DNA from: Parundibacterium terreum | GTDB taxonomy: Bacteria; Pseudomonadota; Gammaproteobacteria; Burkholderiales; Burkholderiaceae_D | Reading direction: 5' to 3' | NCBI RefSeq assembly: GCF_014636315.1 | Contig: NZ_BMED01000004.1 | Span: 1 to 64,000 of the forward strand | DNA length: 64,000 bases | The notes under the pieces: model-generated | Seen by the model: the letters and a program-made list of their open reading frames with translations, nothing else | Told to the model about the DNA's origin: nothing | Database searches by the model: none | Program-made: the position numbers and the translations under genes | Shown here: piece after piece, positions 1 through 8,307 of the stretch | Layout of the letters: the number at the start of each line of letters is the position of its first letter | Position numbering within the stretch: position 1 is the first letter of the stretch

Positions 1-76
1 CCGAACAGGACCGTGAAACGACTCTGCGCCAATGATAGTGCTGCAACCAGTGTGAAAGTAGGTTATTGTCAGGCTT
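1..76 (+). rRNA. rrf: 5S ribosomal RNA, 3' part
   Basis: The first 76 bases match the 3' two thirds of a betaproteobacterial 5S rRNA. They include the CCGAACAGG loop segment, GTGAAACGACTCTGCGCC, the GTGTGAAAGTAGG stretch and the closing GTCAGGCT helix strand. The 5' part lies left of the window. It is followed after about 9 bases by a strong terminator, so this is the end of an rRNA operon. The exact 3' nucleotide is an estimate. Confidence 0.93.
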
Positions 77-84
77 TTATCTAG

Positions 85-118
85 AAAACCCCTCCCTCGA
101 AAGAGTGAGGGGTTTTTG
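85..118 (+). terminator. rRNA operon terminator
   Basis: A hairpin with arms AAAACCCCTC and GAGGGGTTTT, a GAAA-type apical loop and one internal mismatch ends in a run of five T. It follows the 5S gene directly and is a typical Rho-independent terminator. Confidence 0.9.
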
Positions 119-383
119 CTTTGCGCGAACGGTTTGTAACCCCGGTTTATTTGAGGGCCAGGAACACCAATTTGCGGCTTCGGCTTGCCGATCTCCTCCG
201 ATTTGCTCCTGCTGAATAGATGCCCGGATGCTGAATCGGCTATTCCGTTCTTGCTGACCAACGAATCATGCCGCGCAAGCGCTTTAAATTTCCTTATTTC
301 TGGCGGTAATACAGTAAGATCGCCGCAATAAACCAAACGCAGTCAGCAAAAGCGAGACGCTTTTCGTCCTGGAGCCACACACC
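119..383. other. spacer between rRNA terminator and gtrA-like gene
   Basis: No convincing gene or RNA was seen. The stretch contains a weak CGGC/GCCG hairpin near 172-187 and, at its right end, a GGAG ribosome binding site (373-376) nine bases before the GtrA start. A promoter for that gene is presumably here, but I could not find a clear -35/-10 pair. Confidence 0.4.
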
Positions 384-791
384 ATGTTGTCCAAACCTGT
401 CGTTCAACAATTCCTGCGCTTTGCCGCAGTCGGCTTGTCCGGCACGGCGGTGCAATATACCTGTGTCGGCATTGCCCTCTATATGTTCGGCAAACCGGCG
501 ACAGTCGCCGGCTCGGCGATAGGTTATATCCTGGGATCAGTGGTCAACTATATCCTGAATTACTTCCTGACTTTTTCCAGCGGCAAATCGCATATGGAAG
601 CGGCCAGCAAATACTTTGCGGTGCTCGGCGTGGGCTGGTGTTTGAACTTCGGACTGATGTGGACTTTCGTACAGTACCTGAACTGGCATCCCTGGCTGGG
701 CCAGGTGATCACCACGGGCATAGGATTGTGCTGGAATTTTACCGGCAGCAGATTGTGGGCCTTTAAGGAGGCGCCGGCTAAACCGGAGTAA
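384..791 (+). CDS. GtrA family membrane protein
   Basis: A 135-residue protein with four predicted membrane helices (roughly residues 10-30, 36-60, 75-95 and 100-122). It has the GtrA hallmark N-terminus, FLRFAAVGLSGTAVQY, and an RLWAFK ending. The family (GtrA/DPMS-associated) is thought to flip or help translocate undecaprenyl-phosphate-linked sugars in O-antigen or wall glycosylation, although many members have no proven substrate. Length is normal for the family. A GGAG motif lies nine bases before the ATG. It stands alone between the rRNA operon end and the tRNA pair, so context gives no hint of the sugar. Confidence 0.85.
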   Translation: MLSKPVVQQFLRFAAVGLSGTAVQYTCVGIALYMFGKPATVAGSAIGYILGSVVNYILNYFLTFSSGKSHMEAASKYFAVLGVGWCLNFGLMWTFVQYLNWHPWLGQVITTGIGLCWNFTGSRLWAFKEAPAKPE

Positions 792-897
792 TGCGTAAGT
801 ATGGACGCTTGCAGCACATGAATTTCGGGCCAGATTTTTCTTCCTGAATATTCCATAAAAAAATTATGAAATATTTGAAGAAAATCTGCAAACTCCC

Positions 898-926
898 TAG
901 ACAAGTCCTGAAATACATCCTATAAT
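898..926 (+). promoter_or_regulatory. sigma-70 promoter for tRNA pair
   Basis: A -35 box TAGACA (898-903) and a perfect -10 box TATAAT (921-926) are separated by 17 bases. They lie about 62 bases before tRNA-Val. It is the only near-consensus pair in this spacer, and its strength suits a stable-RNA unit. Confidence 0.75.
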
Positions 927-987
927 CTTGCTTCTGTAGTCGTTGGTGACAAACGATGAATGTGTATCTGAACTAAGCGAGAACATT

Positions 988-1063
988 GGGTGCTTAGCTC
1001 AGTTGGTAGAGCGGCGCCCTTACAAGGCGTAGGTCGGGAGTTCGAGCCTCTCAGCACCCACCA
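988..1063 (+). tRNA. valT: tRNA-Val (anticodon TAC)
   Basis: A full cloverleaf can be drawn. The acceptor arms are GGGTGCT and AGCACCC, the D stem is GCTC/GAGC, and the anticodon stem is GCGCC/GGCGT with loop CTTACAA. The T arm carries TTCGAGC, and CCA is encoded at the 3' end. The loop places TAC at positions 34-36, decoding GUA and other Val codons. It is cotranscribed with the tRNA-Asp that starts 37 bases downstream. Confidence 0.97.
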
Positions 1064-1100
1064 TCAGATAGACATTGTAGTGCCAAAGTTAAGTAGTTTA

Positions 1101-1177
1101 GGAGTGGTAGTTCAGTTGGTTAGAATACCGGCCTGTCACGCCGGGGGTCGCGGGTTCGAGTCCCGTCCACTCCGCCA
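1101..1177 (+). tRNA. aspT: tRNA-Asp (anticodon GTC)
   Basis: The acceptor arms GGAGTGG and CCACTCC flank a canonical cloverleaf with anticodon GTC in the loop CTGTCAC, a T loop TTCGAGT and an encoded CCA after discriminator G. It is the second gene of a Val-Asp tRNA transcript, closed by the hairpin a few bases downstream. Confidence 0.97.
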
Positions 1178-1183
1178 AAACAT

Positions 1184-1211
1184 AAAAATGCCCGCGCAAG
1201 CGGGCATTTTT
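1184..1211 (+). terminator. tRNA operon terminator
   Basis: A perfect 12-bp stem (AAAAATGCCCGC / GCGGGCATTTTT) is closed by a GCAA tetraloop, with the right arm ending in five T. It starts seven bases after the tRNA-Asp CCA. The symmetry means it could stop transcription from both sides. Confidence 0.93.
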
Positions 1212-1212
1212 G

Positions 1213-1393
1213 TTTGTATCTATCTTATGTCCGCTTGCGGGCGTATATCGCAGGAGGGGAGAAAGCCGCCTGCGCGGCTTTCGGCGGGAGTCGAAGGGAG
1301 TCGTTTGCAAGCGATTCAGCGGCCGGCAAGCTGTAGGCGAGCCCTATCCATTCAGCCAATTCTTAAAAACCCCGCAGAATGCGGGCTTTTTTT
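1213..1393 (+). ncRNA. structured intergenic stretch, possible small RNA
   Basis: This gene-free stretch between two terminators contains a perfect 9-bp hairpin (GAAAGCCGC 1261-1269 with GCGGCTTTC 1274-1282, loop CTGC). It ends in its own terminator-like element: core CCCGC/GCGGG at 1371-1385, then seven T at 1387-1393. A hairpin body followed by a terminator is the layout of a small RNA. There is no recognised family, no clear promoter and no conservation data. It could equally be a tRNA-operon trailer. Confidence 0.3.
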
Positions 1394-1489
1394 CGTCCCG
1401 ACTCAGGAGGGATGCAATCACATGTAGGGCGAGGCTAAGATCGTCTCCTGTATGTGCCTCTATGCGCTAGCCATATTCCGGCCGCCCAT

Positions 1490-1523
1490 AAAAAAAGACG
1501 AGCAGCTCGCTCGCCTTTTTTTT
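1490..1523. terminator. bidirectional terminator downstream of rdgC
   Basis: The stem GACGAGC/GCTCGCC (one mismatch, loop AGCTC) is flanked by a run of seven A on the left and eight T on the right. It can therefore end minus-strand transcripts of rdgC, whose stop codon lies 60 bases away, and rightward read-through from the tRNA side. Confidence 0.7.
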
Positions 1524-1581
1524 CGTCCGCAATCAAGCCGTACTCAGATATCGATCCAGGCGGCGCGGCCGCCCGGTTTGC

Positions 1582-2490
1582 TTATGCCGCCATTGCCGCC
1601 GGCATCTCTCCACCCAGTGCATACACGATATCGTCCAGCATCTTCGCGATTTCAGATGCCATCAGCACAAAATCCGCATCGAAGCGTTCATCTTCGCCGC
1701 TAGTGCGCTTGTCGGTGTCTTCATCCAGGATATCCAGCGGCTTGATGCGCTTGATCGCCAGCGTATCGGTCAGCACGAAGGAGATCTTGTCATCCCAGGT
1801 CATGGCCAGCTTGGTGCATTGCTTGCCCGCGGCGATATGGCGCTGTACGTCGTCCGCATCCAGCGAATGGCGTACATAGCGTACAGTCGCCTTGTCTTCG
1901 GTATGCGCCCGCAGCTCGGTATCCTGGTCGATGGTGAAGCCTTTTGGCGCCTCGTTGCCGGCCAGCCAGTCGGTCATCGCCGCCTGGGGCGACAATTTGA
2001 CGCGCAGGCTTTCCAGCGGGATCTTGTCGGCCTTCAGCAGCAGCTTGATGACTTCGTCTGCCTTTGAAGGGCTGGACGAGTCCACAATGAGCCAGCCATT
2101 GACCGGATCTATCCAGACGAAAGTGCTGCGCTTGATGGCGAAAGCGCGCGGCAGCAGTTCGTCGGTAACTCTTTCCTTCAAATCCTTCATCTGCTTGCGG
2201 CCGGGGGCAAAGCCCTGCTGCTCTTCCAGTTCCGCAGCCTTGGCCTTGGTTACCTGGTTGATCACGGTAGATGGTAGAAGTTTCTTTTCTGTTGCCAGCG
2301 ACAGCAGCATCTGGCGATTGACGCTATGGATCAGCTGTTCATTGTCACGCGGGGATGCCCAGCCCTGGCTTTGCATTTCGCCGGAAGGGCATTGAAGAAA
2401 GGATTGCGAGGCCAGTTGTGTTTCTAATTTTGCGACATCGACATTCCATGGCGATGGCAAGCGGAAAATCTGCAAATTCTTGAACCACAT
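1582..2490 (-). CDS. rdgC: recombination-associated protein RdgC
   Basis: A 302-residue RdgC, matching the family's usual length of about 300. RdgC is a cytosolic, ring-forming, non-specific DNA-binding protein that limits RecA filament activity. The start at the ATG encoding [11 protein letters not shown] was chosen because that is the conserved family N-terminus. An alternative upstream start would add nine unlike residues. Conserved stretches visible are FLTWLD-type core equivalents such as [15 protein letters not shown] and [17 protein letters not shown]. It is monocistronic on the minus strand, followed by a bidirectional terminator. Confidence 0.93.
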   Translation of the reverse strand: MWFKNLQIFRLPSPWNVDVAKLETQLASQSFLQCPSGEMQSQGWASPRDNEQLIHSVNRQMLLSLATEKKLLPSTVINQVTKAKAAELEEQQGFAPGRKQMKDLKERVTDELLPRAFAIKRSTFVWIDPVNGWLIVDSSSPSKADEVIKLLLKADKIPLESLRVKLSPQAAMTDWLAGNEAPKGFTIDQDTELRAHTEDKATVRYVRHSLDADDVQRHIAAGKQCTKLAMTWDDKISFVLTDTLAIKRIKPLDILDEDTDKRTSGEDERFDADFVLMASEIAKMLDDIVYALGGEMPAAMAA

Positions 2491-2698
2491 AATCTTGTAT
2501 CCAGACAGAAAAAACAAAACATTCTACACGCTCATGCGCAGGTTCAAGCCGTAAACCTCAGGCTTCGCGACATAAATCGACCCTTGATCGCAAAGCGCTA
2601 CGAAAGTGGAGGCAGGAATGAAAAAATGATGTCCATGGATTCACGAACACGCGGATTTCTTTAATTTTCTACCAATACATCCTACAGGGAGAGCAAAA

Positions 2699-3211
2699 AT
2701 GTTACAGCAAATCATCACTCATACACCACTCTGGGTCTGGGCCATTCTGGCATTTTTGATGTATCGCGGCTTCCTGGCCAGTAAAGACCGGGAACTGGGT
2801 CTGCGTGCAATCTTTGTTATCCCCGCTGTGATGCTGTTGCTGTCCTTGCAAGGGATCGCCGGCAGCTTTGGATTCACCGAGGCCAGCGTGGCCAGCTGGG
2901 TGGCTAGCGTATTGCTGGGCAGTGTCATCTCGTGGAAATCAGTTAATAACACCAACGTCAGGGTATTGCCGGAAAAGGCCAGCGTGTTTTATCGCGGCAG
3001 CTGGGTCCCTATGGCTCTGATGATGGCTATTTTCCTGGTCAAGTATTGTGTGAATGTCATAATTGCCATCAATCCTTCCCTGCGCCTGGATACCAGTTTC
3101 ATCGCCGCCGTTTGCCTCGCCTACGGCTTGTTCAATGGACTGTTTCTCGGCAAGATGCTGAAGGTGCTGATGATGTTCAAACAGCAATCCGCAATGATGG
3201 TCGAGGCTTGA
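2699..3211 (+). CDS. small integral membrane protein of unknown function
   Basis: 170 residues with about five hydrophobic segments (near residues 10-20, 36-54, 64-80, 98-122 and 130-158) and a short cytoplasmic tail. It resembles the DUF6622-type membrane proteins known from Oxalobacteraceae and pseudomonads, by recall of the pattern only. The function is unknown. A GGGAGAG ribosome binding site precedes the ATG by eight bases. It is a single gene closed by its own hairpin and stands between rdgC and argS. Confidence 0.75.
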   Translation: MLQQIITHTPLWVWAILAFLMYRGFLASKDRELGLRAIFVIPAVMLLLSLQGIAGSFGFTEASVASWVASVLLGSVISWKSVNNTNVRVLPEKASVFYRGSWVPMALMMAIFLVKYCVNVIIAINPSLRLDTSFIAAVCLAYGLFNGLFLGKMLKVLMMFKQQSAMMVEA

Positions 3212-3244
3212 GCCTGGTAGCGGATCAAAGGAAGAAGTAATGCG

Positions 3245-3273
3245 AAGACAGCGGGCATTTACGCCGCTGTCTT
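3245..3273 (+). terminator. hairpin terminator
   Basis: A perfect 10-bp stem AAGACAGCGG / CCGCTGTCTT lies 33 bases after the membrane-protein stop. The following T tract is short (TTTGAGATTTATTG), so efficiency is uncertain. Confidence 0.6.
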
Positions 3274-3381
3274 TGAGATTTATTGTAACAATATCAGCAG
3301 GCCGGACAGGCGTGGTCCCAAGGTATAATGTCCGTTGTCAAAAATCATTTTCACGGGTAGTTACCGTGAAAACTACACGCC

Positions 3382-5094
3382 ATGCTAGCTCAACAAAAAC
3401 AAGAAATCCTTGAACTGATACAAGCCGCCGTCGCACCTTTGCTCGAAGGCAGCGACCTGTCACCGAACATCACGCTGGAACGCCCGCGCGATCCATCCCA
3501 CGGCGACATCGCCTGCAATATCGCGATGCAAATCGCCAAGCCGCTGAAAAAAAATCCGCGCGAACTGGCGCAGGCAATTGTTGCTTCTCTGCAGACGCAG
3601 GCGACAGATCTGATCGCCAGTGCGGAAATCGCCGGCCCCGGTTTCATCAACATCCGTGTTGCCGCCGCGGCCAAACAGGCGGTAGTGAAAACCATCTTGC
3701 GCGACACCACACAATTCGGCAAGAGCAGCAAAGGCGCCGGTGAGAAGGTTGTCGTTGAATTTGTTTCTGCCAATCCTACCGGCCCTCTGCACGTAGGCCA
3801 CGGCCGCCAGGCCGCGCTGGGCGATGCGATGTCGGCATTGCTGGAAGTGCAGGGCTATGACGTTACCCGTGAATTTTATTACAACGATGCAGGCGTGCAG
3901 ATTGCCACGCTGGCGACATCGGTGCAGGCGCGCGCGCGCGGCCTGAAGCCGGGCGATGCAGGCTGGCCGGAATCGGCCTACAACGGCGACTATATTGCAG
4001 AGATCGCACAAGACTTCCTGGCCAGGAAGACCGTATCCGCCAGCGATGGCGAGCCGGCTACGGCCAGTGGTGATATCGAAGACATCGATTCCATCCGCAA
4101 GTTTGGCGTGACCTACCTGCGTAATGAACAGGATATCGATCTGCAAGCCTTTGGCGTCAAGTTCGACAACTACTATCTGGAATCTTCCCTGTACAGCGAT
4201 GGCAAGGTGGAAGCGGCAGTTGATGCGCTGAAAAATGCCGGCAAGACTTATGAGCAGGATGGTGCACTGTGGTTGCGCACGACCGAATACGGCGATGACA
4301 AAGATCGCGTGATGAAAAAGACCGACGGCACCTATACCTATTTCGTGCCGGATGTCGCCTATCACATCGTCAAATGGCAGCGCGGCTTCCGCAAGGCGAT
4401 CAATATCCAGGGTAGCGACCACCATGGCACGATAGCGCGGGTACGCGCCGGCCTGCAGGCCGTTGACATGGGTATCCCCAAGGGCTACCCCGACTACGTG
4501 CTGCACAAGATGGTGACCGTGATGAAGGACGGCGCGGAAGTTAAAATTTCCAAACGCGCGGGCTCTTATGTCACCGTGCGTGACCTGATCGAATGGTCCG
4601 GCAATGGCGATGTGGTCAAAGGCCGCGATGCAGTACGTTTCTTCCTGATTTCACGCAAGGCCGATACCGAATTCGTCTTCGACGTTGACGTCGCACTGGC
4701 GCAATCGGATGAAAACCCGGTTTATTACGTGCAGTATGCCCATGCGCGTATCTGCTCGGTGCTGGCGCAGTGGGGCGGCGATGAAGCTGCACTGGCGGAT
4801 TTGATCAATGTCGATCTGGCACCGCTGACTGCGCCGCGCGAAGCGAGCATGCTGGCCAAGCTGGCTGAGTATCCGGAAGCCTTGGAAAGGGCGCTGGAAG
4901 AGCTGGGTCCGCACCAGGTTGCATTCTATCTGCGTGATCTGGCTGGCGAATTGCATAGCTACTACAATGCCGAACGGGTGCTGGTGGATGACCAGGCCAC
5001 CAAGATGGCAAGGCTGGCACTGATGTCCGCTACCCGGCAAGTGCTGCGCAACGGTCTTGCCTTGATAGGCGTATCGGCACCGAACAAGATGTAA
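3382..5094 (+). CDS. argS: arginyl-tRNA synthetase
   Basis: A 570-residue class I synthetase that charges tRNA-Arg with arginine in the cytosol. The HIGH-type signature is HVGH at residues 137-140, inside [11 protein letters not shown]. The KMSKS-type loop is KISKR at 388-392. The N-terminal Add-1 domain (about 1-110) and a C-terminal anticodon-binding domain (about 445-570, with the DALRALNDVG-like ending YYNAERVL...ALIGV) are present, so it is full length. A TATAAT hexamer lies 53 bases upstream, with no good -35. It is followed by a SPOR protein and dsbA, an order common in Burkholderiales. Confidence 0.98.
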   Translation: MLAQQKQEILELIQAAVAPLLEGSDLSPNITLERPRDPSHGDIACNIAMQIAKPLKKNPRELAQAIVASLQTQATDLIASAEIAGPGFINIRVAAAAKQAVVKTILRDTTQFGKSSKGAGEKVVVEFVSANPTGPLHVGHGRQAALGDAMSALLEVQGYDVTREFYYNDAGVQIATLATSVQARARGLKPGDAGWPESAYNGDYIAEIAQDFLARKTVSASDGEPATASGDIEDIDSIRKFGVTYLRNEQDIDLQAFGVKFDNYYLESSLYSDGKVEAAVDALKNAGKTYEQDGALWLRTTEYGDDKDRVMKKTDGTYTYFVPDVAYHIVKWQRGFRKAINIQGSDHHGTIARVRAGLQAVDMGIPKGYPDYVLHKMVTVMKDGAEVKISKRAGSYVTVRDLIEWSGNGDVVKGRDAVRFFLISRKADTEFVFDVDVALAQSDENPVYYVQYAHARICSVLAQWGGDEAALADLINVDLAPLTAPREASMLAKLAEYPEALERALEELGPHQVAFYLRDLAGELHSYYNAERVLVDDQATKMARLALMSATRQVLRNGLALIGVSAPNKM

Positions 5095-5189
5095 GCACTG
5101 TTCTGCCCATATTGCCATCACCAGTCGCTTAGCCCTTATCGAACCAGGAAATTGTTCAAAAAACTTTTTAAAGAGTTTATCGGAGACGC

Positions 5190-5849
5190 ATGAAATTTCA
5201 TCAGAAAAAATTGTCAGCAAGCTTACGCCGCCAGCAAGGCGGTACCTTGCTGGGATTGATTATCGGTCTTGTGGTCGGCCTGGCAATTGCAGTCGGAGTT
5301 GCTCTGCTGATCACCAAGTCTTCCACGCCTTTCACCAACAAAGGCAATAACAAGGCGGACATGCCGACCAGCCAGTTACTGGATCCGAACAAGCCTCTAT
5401 ATGGCAACCAGAATGCCGCCAAAGAGGCTGCGAAGGATCTGGCCAACCAGGCCAATACGCCTAAAGCCCCTGCTCCTGAAGTGGTGGAAACCAGGGCTGT
5501 TCCGGTAGAGAAGCCGGCCGCCCCTGCGGTCGCAGTGGTCAAGCCTGCGGCAGAACCGAAAGCTGCGGATGCCGCGCCTGCTGCAGCGAAGGCTGAAGGC
5601 GGCAGCGATGATAAATTTGTCTACTTCTTGCAAGCCGGCGCATTCCGCGAACAGGCCGATGCCGAGAGCGTGCGCGCCAAACTGGCGCTGCTCGGCTTTG
5701 AAGCGAAAATCAGCGAGCGCACTTCCGAGAACGGCAATCTGTACCGTGTCCGCATAGGCCCGTTCGCACAAGTAGAAACAATGAACCGAATGCGCGCGAA
5801 GTTGTCCGAGAACAGTGTAGACGTTGCTGTCATACGTACCGCCAAATAA
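5190..5849 (+). CDS. FtsN-like SPOR domain protein
   Basis: 219 residues with a short cytoplasmic N-terminus rich in basic residues, one membrane segment (about residues 20-42) and a Pro/Ala/Lys-rich periplasmic linker (about 75-135). A C-terminal SPOR domain follows (about 143-217, from KFVYFLQAGAF to VAVIRTAK). SPOR domains bind denuded septal peptidoglycan, so a role at the division site like that of FtsN is likely. The RBS CGGAGA lies seven bases from the ATG. The gene follows argS by 95 bases and precedes dsbA by 42, and is probably cotranscribed with it. Confidence 0.9.
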   Translation: MKFHQKKLSASLRRQQGGTLLGLIIGLVVGLAIAVGVALLITKSSTPFTNKGNNKADMPTSQLLDPNKPLYGNQNAAKEAAKDLANQANTPKAPAPEVVETRAVPVEKPAAPAVAVVKPAAEPKAADAAPAAAKAEGGSDDKFVYFLQAGAFREQADAESVRAKLALLGFEAKISERTSENGNLYRVRIGPFAQVETMNRMRAKLSENSVDVAVIRTAK

Positions 5850-5891
5850 TGTGTAAAACTTAGCTTTGTGAAAATTTTTTAAGGAAATGCA

Positions 5892-6635
5892 ATGCGCTTA
5901 TTTCGTCAATTGTTCCTGATCCTGGGTTTTGGTTTTGTGGCCGCAGGCGCCAGCGCGTCTGTGACGGCACCGCAAATCGGTGCCGAATACCAGGTGCTGC
6001 AAAGGCCGCAACCGGCTGACGCGGGCAAGAAAGTGGAAGTCATCGAGTTCTTCGGCTATTTCTGCCCTCACTGCAATATCCTGGATCCGGTACTGACCGC
6101 CTGGGTGAAAAAGCAGGGCGACAACATCGTGTTCAAGCGCGTACACGTCGATTTTTCCGATTCCATGCTGCCGCAGGAGCGCCTGTTTGCCACGCTGGAA
6201 GCGATGGGCAAGCTGGAAGAGCTGCATAGCAAAGTGTTCTATGCCATGCACGTAGACCGCAAACGCCTGAGCAGCGACGATGAAGTGGTGGAGTTTGCCG
6301 TCAAGCAGGGCCTGGACAAGCAAAAATTCCTGGATACTTATAATTCTTTTTCCGTGCGTAGCAAGGTAGGCCGCTCCAAGCTCATGCAGCAGGCGTATAA
6401 CATCACCGGTGTGCCGACTTTTGCAGTTGAGGGCCGTTACATTACTTCGCCTTCCATCGTAGGCCAGGTCATGGGCCACCCTGTCACCGAGCAGGAACAG
6501 AACCTGGCCAGCCTGCAAGTGCTGGACTGGCTGGTCGCCAAGGTGCAAAAAGAGAAAGCCGGCCCTGCCGCCGCTCCAGCGGCTGCTCCCGCTCCGGCAG
6601 CAGCGCCAGCCGCCGCCTCAGCCAAGAAAAAATAA
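5892..6635 (+). CDS. dsbA: thiol:disulfide interchange protein DsbA
   Basis: A 247-residue periplasmic thioredoxin-fold oxidase that introduces disulfides into exported proteins. A signal peptide (about residues 1-22, cleavage near ASA-SV) precedes the active site CPHC at 58-61. The cis-proline lies in GVPTF (Pro175). Unusual is a C-terminal tail of about 25 residues made almost only of Ala and Pro, ending in three lysines. The classical DsbA fold ends before it. AAGGAA precedes the ATG. A strong terminator follows 25 bases after the stop. Confidence 0.95.
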   Translation: MRLFRQLFLILGFGFVAAGASASVTAPQIGAEYQVLQRPQPADAGKKVEVIEFFGYFCPHCNILDPVLTAWVKKQGDNIVFKRVHVDFSDSMLPQERLFATLEAMGKLEELHSKVFYAMHVDRKRLSSDDEVVEFAVKQGLDKQKFLDTYNSFSVRSKVGRSKLMQQAYNITGVPTFAVEGRYITSPSIVGQVMGHPVTEQEQNLASLQVLDWLVAKVQKEKAGPAAAPAAAPAPAAAPAAASAKKK

Positions 6636-6660
6636 AACCGCAGAGTATTTAGCCCTACAA

Positions 6661-6692
6661 TAAGCCCGTCTAGTCACGGGCTTATTTTTTTT
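6661..6692 (+). terminator. dsbA terminator, abutting next start codon
   Basis: A perfect 9-bp stem TAAGCCCGT / ACGGGCTTA with loop CTAGTC is followed by eight T that end exactly one base before the ATG of the next gene. It is a textbook intrinsic terminator. Its position leaves the next gene without room for a leader or a ribosome binding site. Confidence 0.85.
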
Positions 6693-7481
6693 ATGCAGAC
6701 CAGCAAAGATACCGTCTTCATCACCGGCGCGTCCAGCGGCCTGGGCGCCGCGCTGGCAATCCGCTTTGCCGAGCAGGGCGCGATATTGGGGCTGGTGGCG
6801 CGCCGCCGCGACATGCTGGAATCGCTGCGCGCCAGCCTGCCACATCCTGAGCTGCATAGCATCTATGCACTGGACGTCAATGACCATGCGGCGCTGACCG
6901 CCGCCGCAGAAGACTTTATTCAGTTGCATGGCAGGGTCAATGTCGTCATCGCCAATGCCGGCATCTCGGTGGGCACGCTGACCGAATTCCATGATGATCT
7001 GCCGGTATTTGCCCGCGTGGTACAAACCAATCTGCTGGCCACGGTTGCCACCTTTTCTCCTTTCATCAGCCATATGCGCGAGCACGCCAGCGCCCATCGA
7101 TGCCGGCTGGTCGGTATAGGCAGTGTGGCCGGCATACGCGGCCTGCCCGGGGCCGGCGCCTATAGCGCATCCAAGGCAGCGGTGATCAGCTATTGCGAAT
7201 CGCTGAGGGTGGAACTGAAATCTTCCGGCATCAAGGTCGTGACGATCGCGCCCGGTTATATCGACACGCCGATGACACAGGCTAACTCTTATCCCATGCC
7301 TTTTCTGATGCCCGCCGACCGTTTTGCCGCCAAGGCGGTAGCAGCCATCATGGAGGGCGTTTCTTACAAGGTGATTCCATGGCAGATGGGTGTGGTCGCC
7401 AAGCTGCTGCGCCTGTTGCCCAATACTTTGTATGACCTGGTGTTTTCGCGGGCGCCACATAAATCCAGGGCCGGCCAATGA
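6693..7481 (+). CDS. short-chain dehydrogenase/reductase
   Basis: 262 residues, classical SDR. The NAD(P)-binding motif TGASSGLG is at 11-18, NAG occurs near residue 88, and the catalytic Tyr157 and Lys161 lie in YSASK. ARR after the second strand suggests NADP preference (inference). The C-terminus carries extra hydrophobic residues like sterol/lipid-type SDRs. The start codon sits immediately after the T run of the dsbA terminator with no Shine-Dalgarno sequence. It overlaps the next gene by four bases (ATGA), so the two are translationally coupled. The substrate is unknown. Confidence 0.88.
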   Translation: MQTSKDTVFITGASSGLGAALAIRFAEQGAILGLVARRRDMLESLRASLPHPELHSIYALDVNDHAALTAAAEDFIQLHGRVNVVIANAGISVGTLTEFHDDLPVFARVVQTNLLATVATFSPFISHMREHASAHRCRLVGIGSVAGIRGLPGAGAYSASKAAVISYCESLRVELKSSGIKVVTIAPGYIDTPMTQANSYPMPFLMPADRFAAKAVAAIMEGVSYKVIPWQMGVVAKLLRLLPNTLYDLVFSRAPHKSRAGQ

Positions 7482-8272
7482 CTGCGGGGAGCATTCTGTT
7501 TGACGCTCTCGGCCAGCAACATACGCCCGTGTTGGGTGAGCCGCGCATCGTCAGCCTGGTGCCGTCGGTGACCGAGCTGCTATGCGACCTTGGCCTGGCG
7601 CCTTATCTGGTCGGCCGCACCGGCTTTTGCATACATCCGGCGGCGCTGGTGAAAGGTATCGCCAAGATAGGCGGGACCAAAGACGTCAACATCGAAAAGA
7701 TCCGCAAGCTCGCCCCCACGCATCTGGTCGTCAATATCGACGAGAATGAAAAGCCCACGGTGGACAAACTGGCCGAGTTTATCCCGCATGTGATCGTCAC
7801 GCATCCTGTGCGGCCTGCGGACAATCTACCCTTGTATGCGCTGCTGGGCGGCATTTTCAATGCAGGCAAGCGGGCGCAGCAACTGGCGGCCGAGTTCGAG
7901 CAGGCCTTGCAAGCCTTGCCGCCTCCGGTACAGACGCAAACCGTGTTGTACTGCATCTGGAAAGATCCATGGATGACGGTGTCGCGCGACACCTATATTG
8001 CCAATATGCTGGACTTGATAGGCTGGAAGGCCTGGTCCCCGCCCGGTTCCGACAAGCGCTATCCTGCGTTTGAATGGAATGACGAACTGGTACATGGCCT
8101 GGATGCAGTGCTGCTATCCAGCGAGCCCTACCGCTTTACCGAAGCGCATGTCGATGCGCTGGAGCAGCAGATAGGCAAGCCGGTCTATCTGGTCGATGGC
8201 GAGCTGATATCCTGGTATGGCAGCCGCGCTATACCCGGCCTCCGTTATCTGAAGCAGTTATTGAGCGCTTAG
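7478..8272 (+). CDS. BtuF-like cobalamin-binding protein
   Basis: 264 residues with the class III periplasmic-binding-protein fold of BtuF/FepB. The N-terminal lobe has RIVSLVPSVTELLCDLGL and GRTGFCIHP, and the C-terminal lobe includes VYLVDGELISWYGSR. Such proteins bind corrinoids or Fe-siderophores. No signal peptide is visible: the protein starts MTAGSILFDAL and goes straight to the first strand. No BtuC, BtuD or TonB receptor lies nearby. Either export uses another start, or this is a cytosolic member of the family. The start overlaps the stop of the preceding SDR gene. Confidence 0.8.
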   Translation: MTAGSILFDALGQQHTPVLGEPRIVSLVPSVTELLCDLGLAPYLVGRTGFCIHPAALVKGIAKIGGTKDVNIEKIRKLAPTHLVVNIDENEKPTVDKLAEFIPHVIVTHPVRPADNLPLYALLGGIFNAGKRAQQLAAEFEQALQALPPPVQTQTVLYCIWKDPWMTVSRDTYIANMLDLIGWKAWSPPGSDKRYPAFEWNDELVHGLDAVLLSSEPYRFTEAHVDALEQQIGKPVYLVDGELISWYGSRAIPGLRYLKQLLSA

Positions 8273-8277
8273 GTCCA

Positions 8278-8297
8278 GGTCTATCCCGGGTCTATCC
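8278..8297. repeat. 11-bp tandem repeat in convergent spacer
   Basis: GGTCTATCC occurs at 8278-8286 and again at 8289-8297, with period 11, in the 35-base gap between two convergent genes. No terminator hairpin is visible here. Confidence 0.55.
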
Positions 8298-8307
8298 ATG
8301 CCTATGA

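Noticed and set aside
1320..1356. tRNA-like ending GCGAGCCCTATCCATTCAGCCA
   Set aside because: It superficially resembles a tRNA 3' end, but no matching acceptor arm, D arm or anticodon arm exists upstream.
990..1427. Open frame across both tRNA genes (plus strand) and the matching minus-strand frame 1098-1310
   Set aside because: They are translations of tRNA sequence. The minus-strand one contains the well-known EWTGLEPATPG-type artefact of tRNA genes.
3460..4506. Long minus-strand frame within argS
   Set aside because: Antisense shadow of a complete, conserved argS; no domain and no ribosome binding site.
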